DNA from: Calliopsis andreniformis
Lineage: Eukaryota; Arthropoda; Insecta; Hymenoptera; Andrenidae
NCBI RefSeq assembly: GCF_051401765.1
Contig: NC_135073.1
Span: 2,976,001 to 3,040,000, forward strand
Direction of reading: 5' to 3'
Length of the DNA: 64,000 bases
Under the pieces are notes generated by a model. The model worked only from the letters and a program-made list of their open reading frames with translations. It did no database searches and was not told the origin of the DNA. This document shows, piece by piece, positions 1 to 11,880 of the stretch (positions within the stretch are counted from its first letter, which is position 1; every line of letters starts with the position of its first letter). The translations under genes and the position numbers were made by a program.

Positions 1-318
1 CGTGTTTCCCATTGCTGGCCGCCAGGATCCCGTCATCCTCGTGCTCCCGCGGCTCCTGAGAGATGATCGCCTGCTTTAATATGTTCGAGTTGATCGCGTT
101 ATGCGCGTCGTCGATAGCTAGGAACAACGGTTTCTCCTTCGAGTTCATCTTCTCGAGTATCTCATCCACTTGCGAAGAATAGAGCGGATGGGCTTTCGGC
201 GATCTCGCTGCGATCTCAGTGGCTGGGGTCAACAGGACCACGACCAAGGTGATGTTGTCCCTGGAGCCCGCGTGCTTCGCCCACTGCAGCAAGATCTGAT
301 GCGCGCGTTTTAATCCGT
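1..318 (-). CDS. PP2C-family (PPM) serine/threonine phosphatase, partial internal exon
   Basis: On the minus strand this stretch is open for 105 full codons and runs off the left edge. The translation starts GLKRAHQILLQWAKHAG and continues SRDNITLVVVLL. The motif G-S-R-D-N-I-T (codons 17-23, Asp near 257-259, Asn near 254-256) is the C-terminal metal-binding signature of PP2C/PPM phosphatases, in which this Asp coordinates a catalytic Mn/Mg ion, followed by a hydrophobic beta strand. After the catalytic core comes a less typical tail containing LYSSQVDEILEKMNSKEKP and an acidic stretch EPREHEDDG, which may be a regulatory extension. The exon is GC-rich compared with the DNA to its right, as expected for coding sequence. 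It begins in phase 1: its first two bases complete a split codon, which would be Asp if the previous exon ends in G. Which PPM subfamily it belongs to cannot be told from this exon. The family call is firm; catalytic activity is inferred. Confidence -1.
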
Positions 319-345
319 CTGAAATGAAAAAGATGTCTGTTGTAG
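319..345 (-). other. Splice acceptor and polypyrimidine tract of the PP2C gene
   Basis: Read on the minus strand, the bases just upstream of the PP2C exon are a pyrimidine-rich run (ATCTTTTTCATTTCAG) ending in the invariant AG at 319-320. This fixes the right edge of the exon at 318 and shows that the gene continues to higher coordinates. No matching donor could be assigned in the window, so the intron length is unknown. Confidence -1.
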
Positions 346-3300
346 AGAGGGTAGCCTTGATGGTGTTTGGAGGGACTAAGAGTAAAAAGGATTTAACACT
401 GTTATTGTCGTATTACTTGGTAGACACTTGTTAAAATATACACAGTAAGATCCAACGAAAGAATAAAATTTCGAAGACTTTTCTAATAGTGAAGAAAACT
501 ATTGTGCTGTCTTCAATCTTTCAGATCAAATGTGCTAAATTTAGTTCCTGTTGAGATAATATTTGAGATGCAACAAATTTTCTGAATTTATAATATTTGA
601 GGTGTCACAAATTCCTTGAAGTTATAATATTCTGTTATAAATACTGCATCTGTTAAGTTTGTTGTAAGGTTAGAAACAATTCTTTAGATTTCCTTTAAAA
701 TAGAACTCATATCAGAAAACATGGTTCAAATTTTCTCAGCCATTAAAATTTTTGTATTCTTTTCATAATCTGTAAAACAGTTGTATTATGTGATAAAATT
801 TTACTCGTATTAATTTATTTTTATCGTATTAATTTACATAAAAGCGTAAGTGTTTGTAAACATGAATATTACTTTAATTCAGTCTATCTCAACTCTTATT
901 TTAGTAAGATTTGACAAATTATGATAGATGTCAAATTAGCTTTAATAAAATGTCGAGAATAACTCATTAAAAAATTTTTTATTTTAAAAATCACATTGAA
1001 ATATACCTCATATCTGCCTAATTTGTTTCCTTATGGTCCTTTTTATGTTACATGTTAAAACAAGACACTAAAATATGAATACTAGAAATTAAAGGATTCG
1101 ACGCTGGAACGAGTGTGTATAGTCTTAAAAGGATTGCTCTAAAAATGAGTTTCAGGTCTGCTTTATTGTCAATATAAAATTTGTTAAACGTATTATTCTC
1201 AAAACTGTATCATCTTCTTTCGTATTTCAGTATCATTTTTTATTAATCAGTTTTGTCTCTCCTTCTCTGTATTCTGCACAAAGTATAACTAAAAAATTTC
1301 ACTTTTCCATTTAGCACAAACACAGACTAAAGAAATAATATTCATTTCGTTTTCCTTATTTCCTTATTTCTCATTCAGAAATCATTCGTTATTCCAATCC
1401 CTACTTTTTAATTTTGTATTAAACAATTTCAGACGTTCGAGGTTTATATTACTAACCATATCGTACCATTTAAAGTTCATAGAATATCTAATTACAAAAT
1501 ATGGTTCTGATTATCACCCTAATATTAGATAACGGTTAAGCTCGTTTAATTTTTCACCTCCGATTTGCAATGTATGTGCAACTATTTATGGCACGTGAAT
1601 CAGCAATGATAACAGTGATTCATGTGCCCCGAAGCGACTGAACGCAAAATTACGTAATTGTAATTATGTATTACATTACCGGTCTGCCGCCTGATATAAT
1701 ATTACGCGTGGAATAGTGGAAACATAATGCAACGTGAAACGCTGGAATCAACAACAATAGCTACCTATTCTCATGACGCTATTTCAATTCAATATAATCA
1801 TAGGTAACGAAATTTATAGAAGACAAACTTTCTAAGCTTGGAATATGACACGTTGAGAATAAATGCTATATACTTTTGTTTATTATTCTGTGCTCAAAAG
1901 TCGTAACGTGCGTGATGCGTGCAATAAAAAATGAAATATGTAGAACGAATAAACTGTAAATCTTAATAGGTATATGAAAATATGTACATAGATACCTATC
2001 TTTTTTAAGGAAACTGAAAATAATAATACTTTTTTGTAAGAAGAATGTCTTCAAGAAATTATAATTTCATTATGCATTATCCATAAGATAATAAAAAAAT
2101 TATTTTAAAAAATATAGAATCTTTTATAGCGTGCTCACAGCAGTTTCAAAATTATGAGGTACTTTTGTGAAAATTGTTATAAGCGGTAAGAAATTTTTCT
2201 TTTTTAATATGGAAAAAAGAAAGATTCAAAACAACATAATATCTCTAACACGGTAATACATATTTTAAACTTTCGGATACAGACAAAAGAAAGTTTAAAA
2301 ATTAAGGAGAACGGAAGAATATCATGATTTTCAAAAGAAAAGTATGGAACATTTGTGTATATTGTACGAAATGAGATGTTTAAAAATAGATAAATACTCC
2401 CACAATAAAAGAAAATATCGGATACGAAAAGTTATTAATATTCATACATACAAACGACAATTTTAGACTTCCTGTTGTTCACTTCAGTAATTGATTAATA
2501 ACTCAGAATCAGATTTGAAGATGTTATTTTAAGTTCGCGATGTATTTGTAGAAGATTGAAATCTATTTCGTTCTTTGTGTTTATAGTGGAATGATTGCAG
2601 CCTTGATAATTTGCACGCAAACCTTGTTCGTTGCATTTTATCAACACATGCTGGGGATAGTAGTTTACTAAGGAATAAACAAAGTAAAAAACGACGTTAA
2701 CAATTAGTTTCATTAGCTGCTTATTCACCTCATTCATTGCATGAATCTTTTATTCATTGCATTCTATACACTCTTCTTATCTATTCGAAAGCATGTATAC
2801 TATAAGACAACAGTTGAAATTAATTGCTCATTCTTATTACGGATGTACATGGCACAGTATTTTTGAGTTGAACTTAGGATTACAATATTCTTCGTTTTAG
2901 TATAGAGGAAAACATTAATAGAATAGGTCACTATCACTTAAATAGTGTGAGTAACGAGATATTCTATTGTAACTTATTGTTTGCTTTATATTGGTATAAA
3001 AGGCTGTCACTGCTTTTAGCGATACAGTAAAATGCCAGATAATAAATTTTTTAAATGAATGGATCAATTGTTGCGATTAATAGATAATTAAATAGTAGTT
3101 CGTATTACCTACATTCAGTACTTTCTAAATTCAAAGGTCGATGCAGGTGTAACAAGTAGTATAGTGAACTAATATAAATAAAATTCGTCAACAAAAAAGA
3201 CGCATCTATGTAAAATCCCATTATACAATTAATAAATGTTACATTCAATATATAATATAACAACAGGTACTCTTTTTTAAACAATATTTAATTTCCTAAT

Positions 3301-3370
3301 AACAGATTCCTAAATGTCAGTTACACAATTTCAGTCTTAGAAACAGGAAGATATCTAAATTAAATTAAAA
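346..3370. other. AT-rich non-coding DNA, presumed intron of the PP2C gene
   Basis: Low-complexity AT-rich sequence. Short open frames (for example 62 aa near 1.9 kb and 80 aa near 2.5 kb, both minus) have random-looking composition, no recognised domain and no splice support. I see no RNA gene or mobile element here. Confidence -1.
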
Positions 3371-3440
3371 AATAATATATATATGTATATATATATATAT
3401 ATAATAGCTTTTATCAATATATATATATATATATGTATCG
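3371..3440. repeat. AT dinucleotide microsatellite, two blocks
   Basis: Two runs of alternating TA/AT, each interrupted once by TG, are separated by a short unique stretch (AATAGCTTTTATCA). The two runs can pair with themselves and with each other. Likely length-variable between individuals. Confidence -1.
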
Positions 3441-6007
3441 TGATTCTGTTAAAAAATTTCTTTCGTGGTTAAGAATTAGAAGGCCGTTCTAGTAATGTTG
3501 TTTCATTTCAGTAAAAAAATTACAGTATTTTTAAAATAATATAATTTAAAATAATAAAATACTGAAATCTATTTTAGATTATATTTCAATTCGTTATTTA
3601 TTCACCGCAATAGCACGTATAACTTGGAAAAAAGTAGGTCATTTTCTTATATCTTTAATAAAGCGTTCTTGAAGAGATTAAGACTCCACAAAAGCTCATA
3701 CAGACTGTTTTAATGGTTTACCAACGCTTTTGGCAGTAGCGCCTCGGCAGTCAAACTGCTAAGGGTTGTTTCCACGCGAATGGAAGATTTTCCCGTAGTA
3801 GTTTTGGCAAACAGGCTCATCCTATGTTGTCACGTGATGACAGTAAACGTTGCTTACACGAGTCGGTAAATACTTTTGGAACAGTGGTCTACGTGTCGCC
3901 GAATGCAAGTGCAACGACCTGCGAACTACGTCTGCGTAGGTTTCCCTTTCCACCCTCTTCTTCATCCCATCCTGTTTCTCCTATTTTCCCTCTGCCAGCT
4001 CAACTCGAGCTCCCCCCATTTCGGTATTTCGTTTGCACACGTGACTTTAGTGACGAGAGAGAGCATCAACCAGCGCCCTTTTTCCCATATTAATTCTCCT
4101 TTGGTATGCTTTTCCATCGTCGCGTCATCAAATTCTCTCCTCTCTGAATCATTTTACGCAATGCGTGTTCAGTTCTAGCGTTTCTATAGCAACGTCTAAA
4201 GTTTTTAATGACGTGCATCGTAGTTCAAACTTCCCCAACATTCGTATTCACTGATTCAAGTTAATAAGGTTTAACATTTTATCATTTTTTATTTTTGAAG
4301 GTCGGGCAAATTTTTTTAGCAACAGTACTTTTTCATAATGTTTTAAAAACTTGATAGAATAAACTTTTTTGTAACTCCAATCCTCTCTGAGATATGGTAG
4401 CTCATACGCTCGCACCTTACTCCTAACTTGATCAAATTTTCTGAAATTTTAATTATAATAATGCCCCGTATATAAAAGGCACTATAAAAAATTTCATGAA
4501 ATTCTGATAACTTAGTTTAGAGAAATAAAGCAAAACAGACATTAACACATATACACACATCCATACATACAGAATTTAGTTATTTTGGTATATTTGGACT
4601 CAGGAGATCTCAAAATATCGAGAAATTAAAAAATCAGGAAAAGGGGGCACGATTCTTCCGTGGGCACACTAAGCTACTTTATCTGTAGTGAATTCCGATT
4701 TTTATGTAAACTTTTTCCGAATTTTTGTTCCTAATTAAAGGTACAAACATTTAACTCAAGTAGCTATGGCATACTGAAATAGAAATTTCAATAAGCATTT
4801 CAGAATTTTTCAGGTTTTTTAAAAGCTTAGAACAGTAAAGATAGCTGAAATAATGTTCAAAATAAACTCATGTGAATAGAATAATCATCAGAATCTTTTG
4901 TTGTGATAGAATGCCTGCTTGAAGAAAGCGTTGGAAGTTAAAGTGCAAGGGCAAAAATAAAAATGTCACTCATATATGAGTGACGTGACCCTAGGGAAAT
5001 GAACTACTTCCAGCATGCTATGTCACTTATTTTTCAAAATACATCAAGCGAAGCAAAAACAACGTAAGCTATATATTGAGGGTGCAGCTATTACTTTATA
5101 CCAGTCAGATTTAAGAACAGCTATTCCATTAAGCCGTGTCTTATAGTATCTGAAATTAATTTGTTCGTTTTCACGTGTGAAGGTAGTGGGCTTTTAAAAA
5201 TCGAAGACAGGTAGCCGATGCTATTTCGCTCTCGATGAATTTATGGTAATGACTTAAGGTGAAAGAGGATCATCACAGTGTTTCCATGGCCTCTAAAGAT
5301 AGTATGCTCGAAGATAATGAGCGTAGCAAAGAGAGCATGAGGCATCACACCTATCCTAGGTAATTTACTCCTCGCAATGCTGATGATGGGCATGTGCACA
5401 AGTAGTAGGTACTATGTCTGGGTCCACTCGGACCTAACCATTATTTGGCGAGAGTTAATGCCCATTAAGGATACTGCAGAGAGAGCTATCCCAGTAGCCA
5501 ACATTACCAAGCAAGCAACCACAGACGAAAGTAGCTTTCAACCCAAAAACAATCATTTTCTTGTATTTATTTAATTATCACTTTAACTGAACGGCTTTCT
5601 AAAAAACAAAATACGTATTTTCACACCTGAATGCAGAAAATAATGCATTTCTTATATTTATAAAATCCAGGAGAAGACTTCTAGAAAATGATATTAAAGG
5701 CATTGTATCTTGACGGTGAAAGAGTATCTACCGATTGTTCAGATGAAAAGAAAAGCATAATTTAATTAAAGAAAACGATCACTTAATATGTTACGACCTA
5801 ATAAAGTATTTATTAAATTGTGTTAAAGGTATATCTTAGAGTTACTTTCTTTTTTGTTGCTATGTAATTTTCTATAAAATTCACATTATACTGAATGTAG
5901 TTTGATTACTCTTGCAACCAACTTATATAGTCTTACTCTTATTCTTATTTCCTTTGACTCTTTGTTTTTCCAACATTCTTATAATTTTTGTATTTGTTGT
6001 ACACTTA
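3441..6007. other. Non-coding DNA with a slightly GC-richer block near 3.8-4.1 kb
   Basis: The block 3720-4180 is richer in G and C than its flanks and is open in overlapping + frames (89 and 100 aa), but the frames compete, the peptides are Ser/Pro/Phe-rich and nothing is recognised. A perfect 20-bp palindrome lies at 4965-4984. A weak open frame of 65 codons at 5377-5574 has no recognised domain. Otherwise nothing supportable. Confidence -1.
4965..4984. repeat. Perfect 20-bp palindrome
   Basis: GTCACTCATATATGAGTGAC is identical to its reverse complement, with a TATA core flanked by TGAGTGAC half-sites. It could be a dimeric transcription-factor site or a cruciform-prone sequence; the sequence alone does not decide. 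Confidence -1.
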
Positions 6008-6153
6008 AAGCTGCAGTTACACTGCATGCGTTTCCTGACGAACGATGTTCTGACGATTATGTCTGAACTTGTTTCGCTCATACGATAAATAGTTCAGACG
6101 TATTCGTTAAAATATCAGTTCGTTAGAACACGCATCCACTGTAACCGCAGCCT
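6008..6153. mobile_element. Short foldback MITE, about 145 bp
   Basis: The left 60 bp (starting AGCTGCAGTTACACTGCATG) and the reverse complement of the right 60 bp (starting AGGCTGCGGTTACAGTGGAT) align along their whole length through TAACGA/GACGA and TCTGAAC blocks, leaving a loop of only about 20-25 bases. There is no coding capacity. The flanks carry TTA at the left and TAA at the right, which would fit a 3-bp target duplication of the PIF/Harbinger type, but this is weak. The foldback structure is certain; the superfamily is a guess. Confidence -1.
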
Positions 6154-8534
6154 AATTGTTGCAATACAAATATAACAGGAGCCATTTCTCTAACAAAACA
6201 CAGTAATAAAATTATATAATTCTGAGTCATTTAAAACGTGTTGAAATATAGTCTATTAAAAAACGTGCTAACATGGATTCAGAACATAGTTGAAAATGAA
6301 ACACAACATGGCCGATTGAAAGCGTGTTGCCATTTTTGGTAATCGCGTGAAATTCGTGATTCAACTAATAATAGCGCATTATCCAACTTCGATTTGCTGC
6401 TAAACACCTTGTTTTATTAACTTAAAGACTGTGATCGAGTAGATTAAAGCATGTAATCAGAATCAATTCACAAATACGGTTCTAGCAGTTCGCAAATGAA
6501 TATGACGCACCTTAGGGTGCATAAACTACGAACCGAGCATCGAAGAACAATGGGAACGTGAAATTACCGACAAGCTTTCTGCAGAATAGTCGTTTATAGA
6601 AATAATACGTTAGCTTTTATAAATCAACCGTGAAAGGAAGATGCTATATACCTCATTGCTTCTATTCTTTTTCTTGTGAGAGCAACAATTGTGATACCTA
6701 TTTCGTATTAATGGAACAAAGTAGAAGTTTGTTCTGAACTGAGTAAAACATTTATAGTTTAGTTAATTGAAATATTTATCACTTGGTTGATTGTTTATAA
6801 AAAAGAACCTGTCTTATTGTTGCACAGTGAACTAATCGATTGGTTGATAACGCACAATGTCAAATTCTTGGATGTTTAGTTTCTTGAAACGTTGATAATA
6901 CTTTCTACAATATTTTGGAACTTTAAAGAACTAAAAACATTAAAAAAAATAAAGAACAATTACTGTATAACACTAGAGCTACCAGTAATTAACATACACC
7001 TATTTCTACGACAGCAGGCAACAAATTTTTGAGAATACTGAAATTAAATGAAATAATGTTTATACATACATATTTTTAAGCATTTTATTCGCTATCAATT
7101 TAAATTAAAAGCATACGCAATATCTCTTTCCTTGTAAAGCTCTAACATTGCATCGTTATCTGACTCATTAGCGGCGGGGTTCCATATTTTTATGCAGAAT
7201 GTTTAGATTTTATGAAATAGATTTAATTCGATTAAACATTTTATGATACTCTTTATGTGCTCTTACAAAAATAAACAATAGGCAACAAATAACTATATTA
7301 TCTCTTTTAATTATTTCAATTAATAGTTTTATTATTAATCTATGATAACTTCATGATTAAATAGGTAATCGTTATGCATTTATTGGGAATCTCAATATGC
7401 AAAAAAGCACAGGATCCATATAATATACAGAAAGATACAAAATATTGAAAGTTAAAGACACTTTACAGTATTTGTAAGGTAAAACAGATAGTCAATTGGA
7501 TTGAACTTCCTTAAATGTGTTTATGAAAATAAGAATTTGTATAAATATCCGCGATCTATTCGTAACAGTAAATAATTTAAAATAATATTCAAGGACTATA
7601 GAATATACGTTATAATCTATGTATATGAATATACGTTAAAATCTTTGAAATTTTTAAACGGAACGAGGCAGAAGGAACTTTCTGCAGTTGAGAGGGCATG
7701 TCAGCTGAGAAATCACCACTTCATCGTGCAATGTACTTTACAGACGAGAAGAGGTTAAATTACACGGAAATATTGGATTACACACGCTACGATATTGCAA
7801 CAGCGGTTGGACAATAAACGGCTGTGTTAACGCCGTGTAGTTCCTTTTATCCTATAGTATTTTTATACTGTTCTGCGTAAAACATTTCGGGAAAGTCTGG
7901 AGGGCACAAGAACCTAGTCACACGATAACGAACTGTGACTAATTCTGTATATATGCTGTCTATACAAGTTTTAGAAAATGGAAAGTGATCTTAGAAACGG
8001 AAAGCCAATAACTTTCCATGCACACAAGGGTGGAAAAAATTGATGCAAAGAAATCTTTAATTCAGACTTACAATTAATTCAAATTTAACACAAACTTATC
8101 TTAAATATTACACATACGAAACATAGTACCAAGAATGCTTTTGTATATATTTCGGACATTAAGGTCGAGCAGCGCTAATAGCTTATGTATAGGAAAAAGT
8201 TGTTCAGAATATTGACCTTGACAACATATTTCAATGTCATTGAAATTGATAAGGTATACTGCATTCTGGATAATTGCCAAATCTTTTGTAAGATATAATG
8301 GAACTATATTTAAGTAGATGCTGTAATAAAGGAATTTTTTGGCTTAAAGTATGAAATATAGTGATAATATTTTTGAAGTCACACTTTGTTCCTTACACAG
8401 GGTGAGTCAGGCAATTATGACAATTTATACATATCTTGAATTTAATAAGAGATAGAAGAAAATTGCAAAGAAGGAAATTGAATCATATGATACTGCCTAT
8501 TTTTCTACGAATTCACTTCTTTCATAAATGTAAA
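6154..8534. other. AT-rich non-coding DNA
   Basis: No supportable gene. The stretch 7660-7870 is less AT-rich and more complex than its surroundings. A short direct repeat (GAATATACGTTA followed by TAATCT or AAATCT) occurs twice near 7600-7645. A CAGGGTGAG motif lies at 8399, similar to the termini of elements found further right. Confidence -1.
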
Positions 8535-8673
8535 AGTGTGTTTACTTGAGAAAAAACTATTGCGAGTTGCTCTCGAGAGTATTGAAAGTTACTGTCCAAG
8601 ATGGAGACACTAGGTATCTGAGAGTACTTTCGAGAACAACTTGTGATAGGTTTCTCTCAGGTGGAAACACGTA
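8535..8673. repeat. Imperfect foldback repeat, about 48-bp arms
   Basis: The left arm 8535-8582 (containing GCGAGTTGCTCTCGAGAGTA) pairs imperfectly with the right arm 8623-8672, whose reverse complement reads ACAAGTTGTTCTCGAAAGTA at the same place. The loop is about 40 bases. Probably the decayed core of a small non-autonomous transposon; the CAGGGTGAG motif at 8399 may be its left end. Confidence -1.
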
Positions 8674-8932
8674 CCCTTTACGATGCATCTAAGAAATGCA
8701 AATGCCCTTTTTTTCATGGAGTGTCATTTTTTTTACTACTATCGATTTCCCAGAAAATTCTGCACAAAAATGTATTAATATAATGGAATATAATGTTTAA
8801 AAAAATCAATATTTCTTGAGATGTTCGTTAAGAGTAGCTATTCCATAAAATAGTGACAACTAATTCTTTAGGAAGTTATATCTAAATTAAAAATTAATAA
8901 CAGGTTACTTTTTTTCATATTTCATATAAGTA

Positions 8933-8968
8933 GCGAAGGATTACTACTTGCATTGCGTAATCCTTCGC
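8933..8968. repeat. Perfect 12-bp stem hairpin
   Basis: GCGAAGGATTAC at 8933-8944 and its exact reverse complement GTAATCCTTCGC at 8957-8968 flank a 12-base loop. It is unusually GC-rich for this neighbourhood. It has no T-rich tail and is not a bacterial terminator; it may be a transposon remnant. Confidence -1.
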
Positions 8969-11429
8969 GTTTTCTATTTTGTTACAGTAGGCACTAAAAT
9001 GTGTTATAATATTATTATAACTTAAAACCTATTAGAGATATTTTTATATTTCTCATAGTACCGTTATACTGTGATATAAATTGTAATTGGTGATTTTCAA
9101 TAAATAAATTTCTTTTGTTTTTGTACGCACTATATGTATCTTCTTAATGAACATTCGTAGGTGGTGGAACCAGCTATTATTGATTGGCCCTCTTGCGAAA
9201 TGGGCGTGACAGCCGGTTCTAACACGCATCCTATCGAACCAGATGGACATTCAACCGATCGATAACTTCCTGGGTAGCAAGGATTACTTTGAACGTGTTT
9301 ACTGTTGCCCGGTAGTCGCCAAACTCAACCATCATTCGATATCGAAAAAATATATCTACAGGGTGTTCCAGTTCTTTCGACACAAAGTTACAGAGTAGTA
9401 TGTATCCTGAAACGACAATCACTAATACTTTTGATGAAATTTTGTAGATCTACAGAGTAGCCGAAAATCTCCAAGAGATACATTTTTTACTGACTATTAT
9501 TCAATTTGTAAAACTAAAAGTTTCAGGGTGAAAATATTTTTTATCTTCAAAGTTTATTATGCATATTTTGAACGAGTCTTAATGAATAAAGAGCACAAAC
9601 AATTCTTTCCACATATATTTTGCTATATTCTCTAATAAATTATTAATTTATTTTTTCATAAGTTCGCACATATACTCTATAGACTGAAATACAAACTGTA
9701 GAAGGTTTTCTAAGTGTTTTTGTTACTAGTATTCTCAAAAAAGGTGCTGTATTCATAGTTTGCTAACGTTTGCATAAAATCTTAGATATTCTTATAAAGA
9801 TTACATCGACAAAAGTTATAACGACTTCATTTTATTTCGTTATCTATATGTCACACCACATTATATAATTATGGAACTACTCTAGAAATTTTATTTTTTT
9901 TAACTTTTATATCGCGATTAAAATTATGCTAGATTAAATGATTCGAAATATTTTAACGTTCGAAGATATCGATAATTTTTATAGGCTATCATTTTACCGT
10001 CATTCAGTCAATCCGATATACGACTTAAATACTTCAGCATGATTTTATAGTTCTGAGATGTAATCTAGTAATCGTACTCAACGAAACAAGAAATGTTTAA
10101 TATTATTCATAATTGGAGTAACACTGTCATCCCTTTATACGTGACACTGTATGAGGGTGTTAATTCGTTCCACGTGAAGGGCAAATGCAATTAGGGATTA
10201 GTCACGATATGCGTCCCTCGGTCTCGGAGGGTCTATCTAGCGAGGGTTGGGGATTCGGAAGAATCTCTACGAACTTGTATCGATCAGTATAATCTGAAAA
10301 GCAGAACCACCACGTGTAATCTGTCTCTATCCAGGATTAAATCATTCACTTGAAGCGTTTTAAGATCTAAAGCGAAAAATCATTTTACAGTTTCACTTTT
10401 ATGTCGAAGTTTTTATCGAAATATATGATTAGTATATCACTAAAAAATTATTCTTTAAAATAGTCAAGGACGAAATATTAAAAGTTTTGTTCACGAATCG
10501 ATTTCAACTGCTTCCTGAAATAAAATTGTTGAGTACGAGTTTTAAATTCATCTTGTTATTCTCAGCTATCGTAACACTTTTGCTTTTCAAATCAAAGGGG
10601 CACACGGAGGTCAATATGTTGTGCTTTACTAACTTCAGCGTTTTTTCAACTACAATGGTACGGTAGTGACGTGTACAGAATACATAACTTGAATAGCTTT
10701 TACCAATATGTATGTCTTATTTATTTTTCTTAAAATATCTTTTCAGATTTAAAATAAAGTTGTGATTCTTTCAATTTTCTTTTGCTTAAAATAATACATT
10801 TTGAAGGGTATGAATTGCTGTAGTCTGAACTCTGAAGTAGCTAATACAGCGCGTTTGAAATATTTGAAAATATTATATATTCAAAATTTCCCTCATTACT
10901 AGATATAGACATTTCAACAGACACCACTTCCTTCAAGGCCACTTTAAGTATCCACTGCCTTATGCCTTATGCCTATGAGCCTTATCCCAGATTTATTTTA
11001 CCCATTAGCCGATGATTCAGTATTTATATTTCCTTTCGCGAATCGTAAAAATAACAGGAGAATTTATTCGATCTGCCTTGACTGAGCCTCTTTTCATTAG
11101 TGAAATCTTATTATGCTACCTTTTAAACGAGGAGTACACAAATTACATTAAAATTCATTGTGAAAGTCGAATAACTTCTTGAAGGAGATTAGCATATGCA
11201 CACGTTCAATTTTTCTTAAATTCATGCATAATTGCAAAAGACGCAATGAAAATTCTTGGAAGTAGATATGCCCTACGAAATTTCTTATTGTCTGTGTTGT
11301 TATCTCAAGTGAATACGTTTACAGAATAAAATACAAATTATCCCATTTTTCCTTAAAAAAATCCTCTCGTAGAAGGATAATTTTACTGATACTGATACAA
11401 AGAGTCATATTCCCAGAGATCGATCTCAC
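8969..11429. other. Non-coding DNA with two moderately complex patches
   Basis: The patches 9130-9380 and 10130-10330 are less AT-rich than their surroundings. The first contains a CAGGGTGTTCC motif at 9361, a possible transposon terminus, and two minus open frames (63 and 65 aa) that are not recognisable. The second has no open frame of note. Either could be regulatory, but I see no specific site that proves it. Confidence -1.
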
Positions 11430-11880
11430 TTAATACAGGCTTATTGAAATTAATTCGTTCGTTAATAACGAGAAGAAAGCGGGCCAGGGCGTTCTCAATC
11501 GCGGGCGAAATTTCCTGCCCGCGAAGCTTTCCTGCTTTCGAACTGTTACTGTATCTAAGCTATATGAATTATGTAGGTGGTGCGTGCATAAATCAAGCCC
11601 TGCTCGCGGAACGATCGTTGAACCAATGTTCATCGGCCCTGACCGTCGGCATCGCGAACCTCCTTCGTGATTTTTCCACAAGAATCTCGCTGGCCACGAT
11701 CGACCGTTCGTTTCGTATCGATGTCGCCCCTCTTTGAAGTGCTCACAGGCCTGAGGCACGGATTATTCAACCTGAACAGGACCCGTTTTTTATTGCCAGG
11801 AGAAGTTTGTTATCAAACAGCGAGCATCTTTCGACTGGCTTTAGTAACGAGGGTGTGTCTTACTGTTTCGTATGTCTAAA
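11430..11880. other. GC-richer island, non-coding or undetermined
   Basis: About 450 bp with more G, C and CpG than the surroundings. Overlapping frames are open on both strands (97 aa plus, 109 aa minus), the usual result of low stop-codon density in GC-rich DNA. Neither peptide resembles a known domain and no matched splice pair frames them. It may be an enhancer or an alternative first exon; confidence that it encodes a protein is low. Confidence -1.

Noticed and set aside
9053..9422. Two minus frames (63 and 65 aa) near a CAGGGTGTTCC motif
   Set aside because: Considered as transposase remains, but no catalytic or DNA-binding motif is visible.
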